Shown: positions 8,877-17,911 of the stretch, piece by piece
Position numbering within the stretch: position 1 is the first letter of the stretch
How the letters are laid out: the number at the start of each line of letters is the position of its first letter
NCBI GenBank assembly: GCA_025150425.1
Contig: CP102281.1
Location: 434,001 to 498,000 of the forward strand
Origin: [Eubacterium] siraeum
GTDB taxonomy: Bacteria > Bacillota > Clostridia > Oscillospirales > Ruminococcaceae
DNA length: 64,000 nt
Reading direction: 5' to 3'
Position numbers and translations under genes: made by a program
The notes under the pieces: generated by a model
Seen by the model: the letters and a program-made list of their open reading frames with translations, nothing else
Database searches by the model: none
Told to the model about the DNA's origin: nothing

Positions 8877-9365
8877 ATGACGTCAGATTATTCTTCCGAG
8901 AGCATAAGAGAGCTTTATGAACGCAATTTTGACACTCTCTACAGGGTGTGCTATATGTATATGAAAAATATACAGGATACAGAAGACGCTGTACATAACG
9001 CTTTTCTGAAAGCAATCGAAACAAGAAAACAGTTTGAAAGCGAAAATCACGAAAAAGCATGGCTTATCCGTGTTGCTTCAAATATCTGTAAGAATATGCT
9101 CAAGGCGGCGTGCAGAAAAAACGAGCCGCTCAACGACAATATTCCCGACAGCAATATAAGCAATGAAGCAAAAGAGCTTCTCAGCGAGCTTTCAAAACTG
9201 CCCGACAAGCTGAAAATACCTGTGTATCTGTTCTATTATGACGGATACTCGAGCGAAGAAATAGGACAGATGCTGCATATAAGCTCTTCTGCGGTCCGCA
9301 CAAGATTGCAGAAAGCGAGGGAACAGCTGAGAAATGTCCTCGGTGACGAAAGGAGCGTTGAATAA
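8877..9365 (+). CDS. ECF-type RNA polymerase sigma factor
   Basis: The 162-residue protein has sigma region 2 (LYERNFDTLYRVCYMYMKNIQDTEDAVHNAFLKAI) and region 4 (LPDKLKIPVYLFYYDGYSSEEIGQMLHISSSAVRTRLQKAREQL, split here for description) without region 3, as in the ECF group. The longer frame begins at 8775, but the ATG at 8877 has AGGGGG upstream. The membrane protein gene begins 1 base after its stop and is the likely anti-sigma partner. Confidence 0.92.
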   Translation: MTSDYSSESIRELYERNFDTLYRVCYMYMKNIQDTEDAVHNAFLKAIETRKQFESENHEKAWLIRVASNICKNMLKAACRKNEPLNDNIPDSNISNEAKELLSELSKLPDKLKIPVYLFYYDGYSSEEIGQMLHISSSAVRTRLQKAREQLRNVLGDERSVE

Positions 9366-9366
9366 A

Positions 9367-11817
9367 ATGACAATTAAACAGGCATTCGATGAAGTAAACG
9401 CTACAGACGAGCAGAAGAAAAACGGCCTTGACAGGCTGTTGCAAAGCGACAAGAAACGCAGCTTCATACCGCAGATAAAACGCTATGTTGCGGCGGCCGC
9501 CGCAGTAGTAGTCGCAGCAGGCACGGCAGGTGTCGGAATACATTTTGCGGTAATAAATAATCAGGGCGGACCTATAAACGTATCAATAGGCGACAACAGT
9601 GCCGCCGACAGTGTTATTACACCCTCGGAAAACACAAAGGTACATTCCGAAAAGAGCGGAATGACTTTCGTTGATGATAAGGCATTCTGGGCACAGCTTG
9701 GCAGAATAACATATTTCCCAGTAGACATAACAACGGCTGTTAATACAGAAATCTATGCGGCAGATGATTTTGACAGCATTTTCTGCACGGATAAGCAGGT
9801 TCAGAGCGAAATACTTGATCTGTTCGATAATGCAATTGACATTACGAATAAATATATTATTTTTCCCAATATTAACGAGGCAGTCGGCATATCATCGGAT
9901 ATGAGTGCGCAGGAAATTGAAAAGTTCAAAAACAACAGTGCCAACTACTTTACAGGCAGAACTTCTTATAATGACGCGCGCTTTTATTATGCCGACAAAG
10001 CGTATTTCGGGTTTGACACCACAGAGGAATTTATCAACGCTGTATCACAGGTATACACAGGGGGTAACTCGGATGAATTTGAAAAATATTTTTTTGAGTA
10101 CTGTCCCGATTATATCCAGCCGGCGGATGAAAATAACACAAAATCAAAGTTCGGCATAAATATAGACAAAGAGTTTCCTATAACAGAAGCTTACTCGGCG
10201 CATACGCAGTATTGCACGGCATTTTATACCGATGAAAGTCATAATTCTCTGATCCTGTTATCGCTTACCGCAAAAGACGGCGCAGACAACAGCAAAACGT
10301 TTGAGCTTGAATATATATCCATGAAGTATGTTGACGGAAAACTTCGTATAGTCGTTTCGCCTTATGACTATATATTTTTGAATTATACTTACTACAATAA
10401 TTATATGTTCAATTTCGGAATTGAAAACAAAGCGGGAACAGACGCAAAAACCATTGATATAACCTCTGTGGCTGGTGACAGCGACAACTTATCTCAGCCC
10501 GAAGAAACCAAAGCAGGAACAACAGTTTCCGCAACTTCCACCGCACCTCAGACCACCGCAATCACAACAACTACTGCAACCACAACAACTACCGCAACCA
10601 CAACAACTACCGCAACCACGACAACCACCGCAGCATCAAAAGCACCGACAACATCGACCACTCCAAGGCCTGCCCCCGCACCGTCGAATACGGCAGAAAA
10701 TGTTACTCTCAGAATGAAAGGCAGTGCCGCCTATCTCGATAAGGGTATGCTGCTTTATTATAAGGTCGACAAGGCATTCCTTACAAACAACGAAGTTATA
10801 AAAATAGAACAACTCAAAATTTCGGAAGTGCCGTATATCAATACAAACGGCAGTGATTACACCTTCAAGAGCCTTGATTACGGCACATACGTTATAGGCG
10901 CTCCTATGATGAAGCCTACCGGCGACAACGGCTTTACGGTATTCACCGTAACCGAAAAGAGCAGTAACAGCGTTATAAATGTAGATCTGACTAACGGCAC
11001 ACTCCCTGCCGGAAAATTTGAGGTCGTAGGCGAAACAAACGATTTCACCCTGTCAGACCTTGCGGATATGTATTATGAAAGCATGGAAGTCAACGGTAAG
11101 AAATATGAGCTTTGCGACACAGATACCACGGACGGATGGTTTACGGGAGCTGTGATAGAGGACTACGGCAAGGGCGAGGACGGTTGTGTAAGAAAAATCT
11201 ATGCAAACGGAAGCGGCAACACCCTGCATTTCAGAATAAATAACAAGGACTATTACAACATATCCGATGTTGTTTACCGTGAAGTGTCGTTCAGCAATGG
11301 CGATAAAACCATAAAATGCACAAAACCGTATGTCGGCTACGATGAATTTAAAAAGGTGACCGGCGAATATGCCGAGGATTCCGTAATAACGGTCACTCAG
11401 CCTGTGACAAGGGATAATTACGACAAATTCGGTTATATTTCAATAGACCCGCATAAAGAAAGCTGCTTTATTACCGACAATAACAACAAACCGCTGAAAA
11501 ATAAGACCTTATCACTTACATATCTCGATGAGCTTGATATTGCCGATATAAAGAGCGGAAAGGCGGCATCAAAAACAAACAAATACGACAGAATGTTTGA
11601 TATTATCAGTATGACCGGAAACGGAGCGGTATATACGTCTATGATACAGAAGGAAACCGGCACGACAAATATATATTACGGTTATGTCGGAGCGTACGTC
11701 TGGAATGATGACACAGATGTAGATCCCAATGACGATAACAATACAATTCTGCTGTATCAAGTATCATCGGACGGCTTCAGGTATATCGGCACTTGCAAAT
11801 ATGGACTGATTAAATAA
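9367..11817 (+). CDS. Membrane-anchored putative anti-sigma factor with large exported domain
   Basis: The 816-residue product has a short cytoplasmic N-terminus (MTIKQAFDEVNATDEQKKNGLDRLL), one transmembrane segment at about residues 36-58 (Ala/Val-rich), and a long extracellular part. A Thr/Pro/Ala-rich linker (about residues 375-445) separates two exported domains that I do not recognise. The N-terminal helix plus single TM, coded directly after an ECF sigma gene, fits an anti-sigma sensor. I start at 9367 (AGGAG upstream), not at an ATG inside the sigma gene. The ligand is unknown. Confidence 0.72.
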   Translation: MTIKQAFDEVNATDEQKKNGLDRLLQSDKKRSFIPQIKRYVAAAAAVVVAAGTAGVGIHFAVINNQGGPINVSIGDNSAADSVITPSENTKVHSEKSGMTFVDDKAFWAQLGRITYFPVDITTAVNTEIYAADDFDSIFCTDKQVQSEILDLFDNAIDITNKYIIFPNINEAVGISSDMSAQEIEKFKNNSANYFTGRTSYNDARFYYADKAYFGFDTTEEFINAVSQVYTGGNSDEFEKYFFEYCPDYIQPADENNTKSKFGINIDKEFPITEAYSAHTQYCTAFYTDESHNSLILLSLTAKDGADNSKTFELEYISMKYVDGKLRIVVSPYDYIFLNYTYYNNYMFNFGIENKAGTDAKTIDITSVAGDSDNLSQPEETKAGTTVSATSTAPQTTAITTTTATTTTTATTTTTATTTTTAASKAPTTSTTPRPAPAPSNTAENVTLRMKGSAAYLDKGMLLYYKVDKAFLTNNEVIKIEQLKISEVPYINTNGSDYTFKSLDYGTYVIGAPMMKPTGDNGFTVFTVTEKSSNSVINVDLTNGTLPAGKFEVVGETNDFTLSDLADMYYESMEVNGKKYELCDTDTTDGWFTGAVIEDYGKGEDGCVRKIYANGSGNTLHFRINNKDYYNISDVVYREVSFSNGDKTIKCTKPYVGYDEFKKVTGEYAEDSVITVTQPVTRDNYDKFGYISIDPHKESCFITDNNNKPLKNKTLSLTYLDELDIADIKSGKAASKTNKYDRMFDIISMTGNGAVYTSMIQKETGTTNIYYGYVGAYVWNDDTDVDPNDDNNTILLYQVSSDGFRYIGTCKYGLIK
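10564..10635 (+). repeat. 18-bp tandem repeat coding the Thr-rich linker
   Basis: Four consecutive 18-bp units (ACAACAACTACCGCAACC with small changes) encode TTTTAT-type repeats. Copy number could vary by slippage, which would change linker length without breaking the frame. Confidence 0.9.
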
Positions 11818-11948
11818 GATTACTCCTATAATCGTTTTCTTAAGATTCCGGTATTTCTTCGGTGTGCGGTCAATCGGCGTTCTGACAGCCGTAACCCCTC
11901 CCGCTGTGTTTTTCGCATCTCGGCAAATAAAAAATTACGTCAAACTAC

Positions 11949-11977
11949 TTGACAACCGCATTTTAATATGATATAAT
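11949..11977 (+). promoter_or_regulatory. rplJL promoter
   Basis: TTGACA (11949-11954) and TATAAT (11972-11977) are separated by 17 bases: a consensus sigma-A promoter for the ribosomal stalk operon. The 130 bases upstream, after the putative anti-sigma stop, show no gene. Confidence 0.92.
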
Positions 11978-11983
11978 AATCAC

Positions 11984-12099
11984 GCTGTTCTAAAGACAGC
12001 AGGTCGGTTTACCGCTAACGAGCATATGCTCACCTGCCGAGGAATGGGAAGAATACTGAATTTTCTGCCCTTTTCTGTCTTACAGAGGAGGGCATTTTT
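11984..12099 (+). ncRNA. L10 leader (ribosomal protein autoregulatory RNA)
   Basis: The 5' untranslated region of rplJ has the L10-leader architecture: stem GCAGGT/ACCTGC (11999-12004 with 12032-12037), an inner palindrome GAGCATATGCTC, then CCGAGGAATGGGAAG. A hairpin-plus-T-run terminator follows (12066-12094, then five T). In Firmicutes the L10-L12 complex binds such a leader and promotes termination when ribosomal protein is in excess. Confidence 0.85.
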
Positions 12100-12151
12100 A
12101 TTAAATGTTTTTCCTTTTTACGAACAGTAAATCACGAAAGGAGAAAACAAT

Positions 12152-12661
12152 ATGCCTAGTGAGAAAGTTTTACAGGTAAAGCAGAATTACGTTGCTGAAC
12201 TCGCTGAAAAGCTCAAGAAGTCCGCTTGCGGTGTGCTCGTTGATTACAGCGGTATCACAGTTGCCGATGACACAGTTCTGAGAAAGGAACTTCGTGAGGC
12301 AGGTATCGACTACTTCGTAGTTAAGAACACTCTTTTAAAGCGTGCAGCTGAGATGGCAGGCGTTGAGGGTATTGAGGATGTTCTCGAAGGAACAACAGCT
12401 CTCGCACTCGCAGAGGAAGACATCGTAACTGCTCCTAAGATCCTGTACAAGCAGGAAGAAGCAAGCAACGGATCATTCTCAATCAAGAAGGGATTCGTTG
12501 ACGGTAAGGGCATCAGCAAGGACGAAGTTGTTGCATACGCAAAGCTTCCTACAAAGGAAACACTGCTTGCACAGCTGGTATTTATGCTTCAGTCCCCTAT
12601 CCAGAAGCTCGCTATCGCAGTAAGCGAAATCGAGAAGAAGCAGTCCGAATCAGCAGAATAA
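12152..12661 (+). CDS. rplJ: Large-subunit ribosomal protein L10 (uL10)
   Basis: The 169-residue stalk base protein starts MPSEKVLQVKQNYVAELAEKL and contains DYSGITVADDTVLRKELREAG and FVVKNTLLKRAAE, diagnostic of L10. It anchors L7/L12 dimers on 23S rRNA. It has a strong GAAAGGAG site and optimised codons. It is controlled by the leader just upstream. Confidence 0.97.
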   Translation: MPSEKVLQVKQNYVAELAEKLKKSACGVLVDYSGITVADDTVLRKELREAGIDYFVVKNTLLKRAAEMAGVEGIEDVLEGTTALALAEEDIVTAPKILYKQEEASNGSFSIKKGFVDGKGISKDEVVAYAKLPTKETLLAQLVFMLQSPIQKLAIAVSEIEKKQSESAE

Positions 12662-12739
12662 TTTCTGTACGGACAAAATCGGCGGCATAAACCTGCCGTG
12701 ACACAAACAATGAAAACATATTAACGGAGGATAATTAAA

Positions 12740-13114
12740 ATGGCTTCAGAGAAAATTTTAGCTATGATTGAAGAAGTAAAGGGCTTATCAGTATTAGAGC
12801 TCAACGAGCTCGTTAAGGCTCTCGAAGAAGAATTCGGTGTATCTGCAGCAGCAGTTTCAGTAGCAGGCCCCGCAGCAGGCGGCGCAGCAGCAGCTGAAGA
12901 AAAGACAGAATTTGACGTAGTTCTCGCATCATTCGGTGATGCTAAGATGGCTGTTATCAAGGCAGTTAAGGACGTTTGCGGTCTTGGTCTTAAGGAAGCT
13001 AAGGAGCTCGTTGAAGCTGCTCCTAAGGCTATCAAGGAAGGCGCTTCTAAGGCTGAAGCTGAGGAAATCAAGGCTAAGCTCGAAGAAGCTGGCGCTAAGA
13101 TCGAACTCAAGTAA
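12740..13114 (+). CDS. rplL: Large-subunit ribosomal protein L7/L12 (bL12)
   Basis: The 124-residue protein has the N-terminal dimerisation helix, an Ala/Gly-rich hinge ([20 protein letters not shown]) and the globular domain ([36 protein letters not shown]). It recruits translation factors. The operon ends here with a terminator. rpoB and rpoC, which often follow in Firmicutes, are not adjacent. Confidence 0.98.
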   Translation: MASEKILAMIEEVKGLSVLELNELVKALEEEFGVSAAAVSVAGPAAGGAAAAEEKTEFDVVLASFGDAKMAVIKAVKDVCGLGLKEAKELVEAAPKAIKEGASKAEAEEIKAKLEEAGAKIELK

Positions 13115-13138
13115 GTTCTGCGCTGAATACGCTTTTTC

Positions 13139-13168
13139 AAAGGACGGGTTTTTACCCGTCCTTTTCTA
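13139..13168 (+). terminator. rplJL terminator
   Basis: The stem AAAGGACGGG/CCCGTCCTTT (13139-13148 with 13155-13164) with a short T-run is a strong rho-independent terminator. Confidence 0.9.
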
Positions 13169-13185
13169 TATGCAAAAATATAAAA

Positions 13186-13227
13186 AAATACCCTTGCAAA
13201 CTCTAAAACGTTTCGCAAGGGTATTTT
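13186..13227 (-). terminator. Terminator of the NAD operon
   Basis: The stem AAAATACCCTTGC/GCAAGGGTATTTT, followed on the minus strand by a T-rich stretch, lies just after the stop of the leftward operon. The two facing operons thus have separate terminators. Confidence 0.88.
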
Positions 13228-13239
13228 ACAGATATATAA

Positions 13240-14016
13240 TTAATTCTGCTTTGAATTGAGATATTCCTCGCAGGCTTTTAAAATCGCCTTGTCCTGCTCC
13301 CAGTTCAGCTTGTTCATAGCCTCCCCGTAGCTTAACAGCCAGTCGCCTATTACCTCTTCCTGCTGAATCTTCACGGCGGCATCCCTGTCAAACCTTCCTG
13401 CAAAGAATACGCTTGTCTTTTCAGTATTGTCAAGCGTATGGAATGTGTACTCCGCACGGAAATCTTCATCTAATTCCGCTTCAAGTCCGCACTCCTCGAA
13501 AACCTCACGCAGAGCGGTCTCACGCTCATTTTCGCCGTACTCGATATGACCCTTCGGAAAGCCGATATGACCGCTGTTGTTCTTGATAAGAAAATATCTG
13601 CGGTCATCGCCGCTTCCTGTGTACATTACCGCACCGCAGGTCTTTTCATATAAGGCGAATATCTCAGAGGTGTGGAACTGCTCCTGAAAATGAACGGCAT
13701 TTACTATATTGCACTCACAGCAAAGCTCCGTGCCGACAAGCTCAGACGGTACTCCTACCCACTTGTCCTCGTTATCGTCTGTACGCATAACAGTTGCGAT
13801 GATAACGCACTCTGCCTTGTCAACCGGTTTATCAACACCGAGAATATATACGTCCTGTTCCTCACCGTCACCGCCGAGAAGCCCTTCGACATAGCCGTAG
13901 TTTATCGGATATACTATCTCCCTGTGCTTTGGGTGATGCGTGCCTATCGGTCGGTCAACCGTCACAGTGACAGTCTTTCCGATATATGATTTGTCACCTC
14001 TCGGTATCTTTGTCAT
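13240..14016 (-). CDS. Fused inorganic-pyrophosphatase-like and Nudix hydrolase protein
   Basis: The 258-residue protein joins two domains. Residues 1-120 resemble family I inorganic pyrophosphatase: VTVTVDRPIGT, YPINYGYVEG and GDGEEQDVYILGV match the YPxNYG and DGDPxDV metal-binding motifs. Residues 125-250 are a Nudix domain with box GHIEYGENERETALREVFEE (GX5EX7REUXEEXGU). A Nudix enzyme cleaves NDP-X compounds, and an attached pyrophosphatase would remove released PPi. It is last in a leftward operon with nadB, nadC and a small Cys protein, so a role near NAD or nucleotide clean-up is possible but inferred. Confidence 0.85.
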   Translation of the reverse strand: MTKIPRGDKSYIGKTVTVTVDRPIGTHHPKHREIVYPINYGYVEGLLGGDGEEQDVYILGVDKPVDKAECVIIATVMRTDDNEDKWVGVPSELVGTELCCECNIVNAVHFQEQFHTSEIFALYEKTCGAVMYTGSGDDRRYFLIKNNSGHIGFPKGHIEYGENERETALREVFEECGLEAELDEDFRAEYTFHTLDNTEKTSVFFAGRFDRDAAVKIQQEEVIGDWLLSYGEAMNKLNWEQDKAILKACEEYLNSKQN

Positions 14017-14033
14017 AGCTTTTCCTTTCAGCG

Positions 14034-14204
14034 TTATTGCTTTCTTGCAAGCTCGTATTCATCATCGTTTCTGAAATACGGGCAGTTGTAGTTGTCGCCC
14101 GTTATAAAACGGCGCATTTCGTCCTCGTCAAGATTTACAAGGCAGGTGTAGCAGTCGTACTCATCATCATAAACATAGTTTACGCAGCAATCACAGTTGG
14201 TCAT
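14034..14204 (-). CDS. Small cysteine-rich protein, DUF6472-like
   Basis: The 56-residue protein carries CDCC, CYTC and a later Cys (NYNCPYFR) among many Asp/Glu/Tyr. It resembles small clostridial proteins of the DUF6472 type. The ATG at 14204 overlaps the nadC stop as ATGA and is preferred to the in-frame ATG at 14219 inside nadC. The Cys pattern suggests metal binding. Function is unknown. Confidence 0.75.
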   Translation of the reverse strand: MTNCDCCVNYVYDDEYDCYTCLVNLDEDEMRRFITGDNYNCPYFRNDDEYELARKQ

Positions 14205-15046
14205 GCTTTCTTCTTCCACTTCATCGAAATATCAAAAGCTGTCACGCTGTGAGTAAGCGCACCGAGGCTGATTATATCAACACCTGTCAGCGCAACGTCA
14301 CGGATATTGTCGAGCGTTACGTTTCCGCTGGCTTCCAGCTTTGCTCTGCCTGCGGTTATCTCTACCGCTTTCTTCATATCCTCACAGCTCATATTATCAA
14401 GCATAATAACGTCTGCCTTTACCGCAAGCGCCTCATTCAGTTCGTCAAAGTTACGCACCTCGACCTCAATCTGAAGCATATGTCCCGCTTTTTTACGCAG
14501 AGCGGTAACAGCCTGTGTTATACCGCCGTATGCGTCAATGTGATTGTCCTTGAGCATTGCCGCATCGGTAAGATTGTAGCGGTGGTTTCTTCCGCCGCCT
14601 GCCACTACGGAGTATTTCTGTAAAGGACGTAAGCCGGGGAGCGTTTTTCTCGTATCTGCGATAGAAGCGTCAGTACCCTCGACTGCCTTTACGCACTTGT
14701 TTGTATAGCTTGCAATACCGCTCATATGCTGTAAAAGATTGAGCGCTGTACGCTCCGCCTTCAGCATAGCGCAGGTGTGACCCTTGAACTCGGCGATAAC
14801 ATCGCCCTTCTTTATAGCGTCACCGTCCTTGAAATGAATATTCATCTCGATAGTGTCGTCAAGTAATGTGAACACACGCATCGCAACATCAATTCCCGCA
14901 AGAACGCCGTCAGCCTTTGATACAAAATATGCCTCCGAAATATCGTCCTCGTCAATAAGCAGGTCGGTGGTGCTGTCTATGTAGTTTATATCCTCTGTTA
15001 TCGCTCTTTTTATCAGATCGTCAACGTAAAACTGTAATAATTTCAT
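14201..15046 (-). CDS. nadC: Nicotinate-nucleotide pyrophosphorylase (quinolinate phosphoribosyltransferase)
   Basis: The 281-residue enzyme converts quinolinate and PRPP to nicotinate mononucleotide in de novo NAD synthesis. Diagnostic stretches are AERTALNLLQHMSGIAS, DTRKTLPGLRPLQKYSV, GGGRNHRYNL and LDNMSCEDMKKAVE, plus EASGNVTLDNI. It follows nadB with a one-base overlap. Confidence 0.97.
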   Translation of the reverse strand: MKLLQFYVDDLIKRAITEDINYIDSTTDLLIDEDDISEAYFVSKADGVLAGIDVAMRVFTLLDDTIEMNIHFKDGDAIKKGDVIAEFKGHTCAMLKAERTALNLLQHMSGIASYTNKCVKAVEGTDASIADTRKTLPGLRPLQKYSVVAGGGRNHRYNLTDAAMLKDNHIDAYGGITQAVTALRKKAGHMLQIEVEVRNFDELNEALAVKADVIMLDNMSCEDMKKAVEITAGRAKLEASGNVTLDNIRDVALTGVDIISLGALTHSVTAFDISMKWKKKA

Positions 15047-16527
15047 TATATAATGCCCTTTTCCTTTCCCTCTGCAACTACTTCGCTGAGGATTATGTAA
15101 GCAACTGTCGTCAGTGATTTTGCTTCGATATAGTCGGGAGTTACCTCAAAACCGCCGTTATCGAGCAGATTCTTCAGTTCCGTTACACGCTTTATATCCT
15201 TTGCCGCCTCAACATAGTCGGGTACAACGAAATAAGAACGTTGCATTATGTGTCTTATCTCGGTGCGTATTCCCTTAGGGAGCGGCTTGCCGTCGGGCGA
15301 GGGATAATCAGCCTCGAGCGTTCCAAGCTCTCTGTGGGTATTGTTCTTGTTTATGTCCTCTGCGATAAGACGGCTGAATACCAGCGCTTCAAGCAGAGAA
15401 TTGCTTGCAAGGCGGTTGATGCCGTGGACGCCGGTATGCGCACATTCTCCTGCGGCATATAAACCCTTTACATTCGTAGCGCCGTGTCCGTTTACGCCGA
15501 TACCGCCCATAAGATAGTGCTGGCAGGGGTATATCGGGATAGGCTCTTTGGTCATATCGTAGCCCTTTTCAAGAACCTTGTTATATATCATAGGGAAGCG
15601 GTTTTTGATAAATTCGGGATCCTTGTACGAAATATCAAGATAGAATTTGTCACTGCCCGTTTCCTTCTGCTCTTTCATCATATCCTTTGAAACTACGTCA
15701 CGGGGAGCAAGCTCCTTACGTTCAGGCTCATACTTGTGCATAAAACGTTCCTTGTTGCAGTTGAGCAGATATGCGCCCTCGCCTCGTACCGCCTCGGATA
15801 CAAGGAAGCACTCACGGTTTTCGTGGTCGGCAAAGGCTGTGGGGTGGAACTGCACATAGCTTAAATGCTGAATATCAGCCCCCATATTATAAGCAAACTG
15901 TATGCCGTCGCCCGTTGCTATCGCAGAGTTTGTTGTATAATCGTAAACTCTGCCTATACCGCCTGTTGCAAGTATGGTGTTCTTTGTGGTATAATAACTG
16001 TGCTTTCCTTCGTGAAGCACATCAAACAGGAAATCGTCGCCTCGCTTGGTAAGACCGAGCAGGTGAGTGTTTTCAAGAATCGTGACATTGGACAGCTTCT
16101 TTACACCCTCGATAAGCGAAGTAACTATCTCAAAGCCGGTGCTGTCCTTGTGGTGAGCGATTCTGTGACGGCAGTGACCGCCCTCAAGGGTAAGGTCGAT
16201 AGAGCCGTCCTGCTTTCTGTCAAAGTCAACTCCGTAATTGAGCAGATTCTTAACGTCCTTCGGACCCTGCTCGACAAGTATGCGTACATTGTCGATATTG
16301 TTCTTGTAGCCGCCGGCTATAAGAGTATCCTTGATGTGCAGTTCGTAGTTGTCGTTTGACGTGTCCATTACAGCGGCGACACCGCCCTGTGCGAGAGCCG
16401 AGTTGCACAGCGTCAGCTCACGCTTTGAGAGCATAAGTATCTGCATACTGCTGTCAAGGTTGAGTGCGGCATAAAGACCTGAAACGCCTGTGCCGACAAT
16501 TATTACGTCGTATTCTTTGAACTTCAT
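15046..16527 (-). CDS. nadB: L-aspartate oxidase
   Basis: The roughly 493-residue flavoenzyme oxidises L-aspartate to iminoaspartate, the first step of bacterial NAD synthesis. The FAD motif (DVIIVGTGVSGLYAALNL), ALAQGGVAA, and GGHCRHRIAHHKDSTG / GEGAYLLN / GVHGINRLASNSLLEALVF mark the fumarate-reductase-like fold. I start at the ATG at 16527, preceded by AAGGTGGT, not the GTG 12 bases earlier. nadA (quinolinate synthase), usually in the same operon, is not in the window. The 76-base gap to hflX must hold two divergent promoters. Confidence 0.96.
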   Translation of the reverse strand: MKFKEYDVIIVGTGVSGLYAALNLDSSMQILMLSKRELTLCNSALAQGGVAAVMDTSNDNYELHIKDTLIAGGYKNNIDNVRILVEQGPKDVKNLLNYGVDFDRKQDGSIDLTLEGGHCRHRIAHHKDSTGFEIVTSLIEGVKKLSNVTILENTHLLGLTKRGDDFLFDVLHEGKHSYYTTKNTILATGGIGRVYDYTTNSAIATGDGIQFAYNMGADIQHLSYVQFHPTAFADHENRECFLVSEAVRGEGAYLLNCNKERFMHKYEPERKELAPRDVVSKDMMKEQKETGSDKFYLDISYKDPEFIKNRFPMIYNKVLEKGYDMTKEPIPIYPCQHYLMGGIGVNGHGATNVKGLYAAGECAHTGVHGINRLASNSLLEALVFSRLIAEDINKNNTHRELGTLEADYPSPDGKPLPKGIRTEIRHIMQRSYFVVPDYVEAAKDIKRVTELKNLLDNGGFEVTPDYIEAKSLTTVAYIILSEVVAEGKEKGII

Positions 16528-16603
16528 AAAGATTACCACCTTTTGCGGATTACCGCATAAATTTACTTTATTATTGATTATTTATAAACCGGAAAGGAAC
16601 ATT

Positions 16604-17863
16604 ATGAACGAATCAACCGTAAACAATCCGATCTTAAAGGAAAACGAATTAACCCGTGCCATACTCGCAGGAGTAGATACCGGCGAATATGATGCGGAAA
16701 TATCTATGGACGAGCTTGAAGAACTGGCTGAAACCGCAGGTGCGGTGACAGTATGCCGTATTATTCAGAAACGTCCTGCTATCGAAAGTGCGACAATTCT
16801 GGGCGAGGGCAAGATCGAAGAACTCAGTGCCGCCGCAAAGGATCTTGACGCACAGCTTATTATATTTGATATGGAGCTAAGCTCAAGCCAGATACGCAAT
16901 ATCGAGGATATAACCTCGGTGCGTGTTATCGACCGCACAATGCTTATCCTTGACATATTCGCCGGCAGAGCAGTGACAAACGAGGGAAAGCTTCAGGTTG
17001 AACTGGCTCAGCTTAAATACCGTCTGCCGCGTCTTATGGGAATAGGTACGTCATTGTCACGTCTTGGCGGCGGTATAGGAACGAGAGGACCGGGTGAAAC
17101 CCAGCTTGAAACCGATCGCCGTCACATAAGACGCAGAATAGATAAACTCAGCGATGAACTTAAAGAGCTTGAAAAACGCCGTGATCTGTCACGCCGCCGC
17201 CGTAAGAAAGACAGCGTATGCGTCGGTGCTATCGTAGGATATACGAATGCCGGAAAATCGACCCTGCTCAACGCACTTACAGGCGCAGGTGTTCTTGCGG
17301 AGGACAAGCTGTTCGCAACGCTGGATCTTACATCAAGGGCAATAGAACTGCCCGACGGAAGAAGTCTTACGCTTGTAGATACCGTAGGGCTTATAAGACG
17401 GCTTCCTCACCACCTTGTAGAAGCGTTCAAGTCAACGCTTGAAGAAGCGGCAAGTGCGGATATTATCCTGCACGTCTGCGATGCGTCCGATCCTGAGGCA
17501 AGAGAAAAAGCACAAACAACGCTTTCTCTGCTGTCGGAGCTTGGATGCGGCGAAATACCGGTAATAACCGTTCTCAATAAATGCGACAAGCTCGATTATG
17601 AACTGCCGCCCGCAGAAAATACCGTAATGATTTCCGCAAAGAACGGCACGGGATTTGACGAACTGCTGAAAGCCATATCGGATAATCTTACCGACAAGGT
17701 AAGCCGTATGGAAATGCTGATACCGTATGACAAGTCGGGACTTGCGGCGGCTCTCCACTCACACGGAAAGGTACTGAGCGAGGAATACCTCGAAAACGGC
17801 ATCGCCGTAACCGCCCTTGTGGACAAGCTGCATAAGTATGAGTATGAGGAGTTTGTCATCTGA
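16604..17863 (+). CDS. hflX: Ribosome-associated GTPase HflX
   Basis: The 419-residue protein has the HflX N-terminal domain, the Gly-rich linker GIGTRGPGETQLETDRR, G1 VGYTNAGKSTLLNAL, G3 DTVGLI, G4 NKCD and G5 SAKNG. HflX splits stalled ribosomes under stress. The start at 16604 has GGAAAGGA upstream. A terminator hairpin follows. Confidence 0.96.
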   Translation: MNESTVNNPILKENELTRAILAGVDTGEYDAEISMDELEELAETAGAVTVCRIIQKRPAIESATILGEGKIEELSAAAKDLDAQLIIFDMELSSSQIRNIEDITSVRVIDRTMLILDIFAGRAVTNEGKLQVELAQLKYRLPRLMGIGTSLSRLGGGIGTRGPGETQLETDRRHIRRRIDKLSDELKELEKRRDLSRRRRKKDSVCVGAIVGYTNAGKSTLLNALTGAGVLAEDKLFATLDLTSRAIELPDGRSLTLVDTVGLIRRLPHHLVEAFKSTLEEAASADIILHVCDASDPEAREKAQTTLSLLSELGCGEIPVITVLNKCDKLDYELPPAENTVMISAKNGTGFDELLKAISDNLTDKVSRMEMLIPYDKSGLAAALHSHGKVLSEEYLENGIAVTALVDKLHKYEYEEFVI

Positions 17864-17874
17864 CGATATACATT

Positions 17875-17898
17875 ACAGCCCGAAAGGGCTGTTTTGTT
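17875..17898 (+). terminator. hflX terminator
   Basis: The stem ACAGCCC/GGGCTGT with a GAAA loop is followed by TTTGTTTT, just after hflX and facing galK. Confidence 0.88.
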
Positions 17899-17911
17899 TT
17901 ACCCGCCACAA

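Noticed and set aside
8543-8920. A 125-codon frame running through element copy 2 into the sigma gene
   Set aside because: It starts inside the permease gene and crosses a terminator and the repeat. A similar frame in copy 4 reads the same repeat DNA. No ribosome site.
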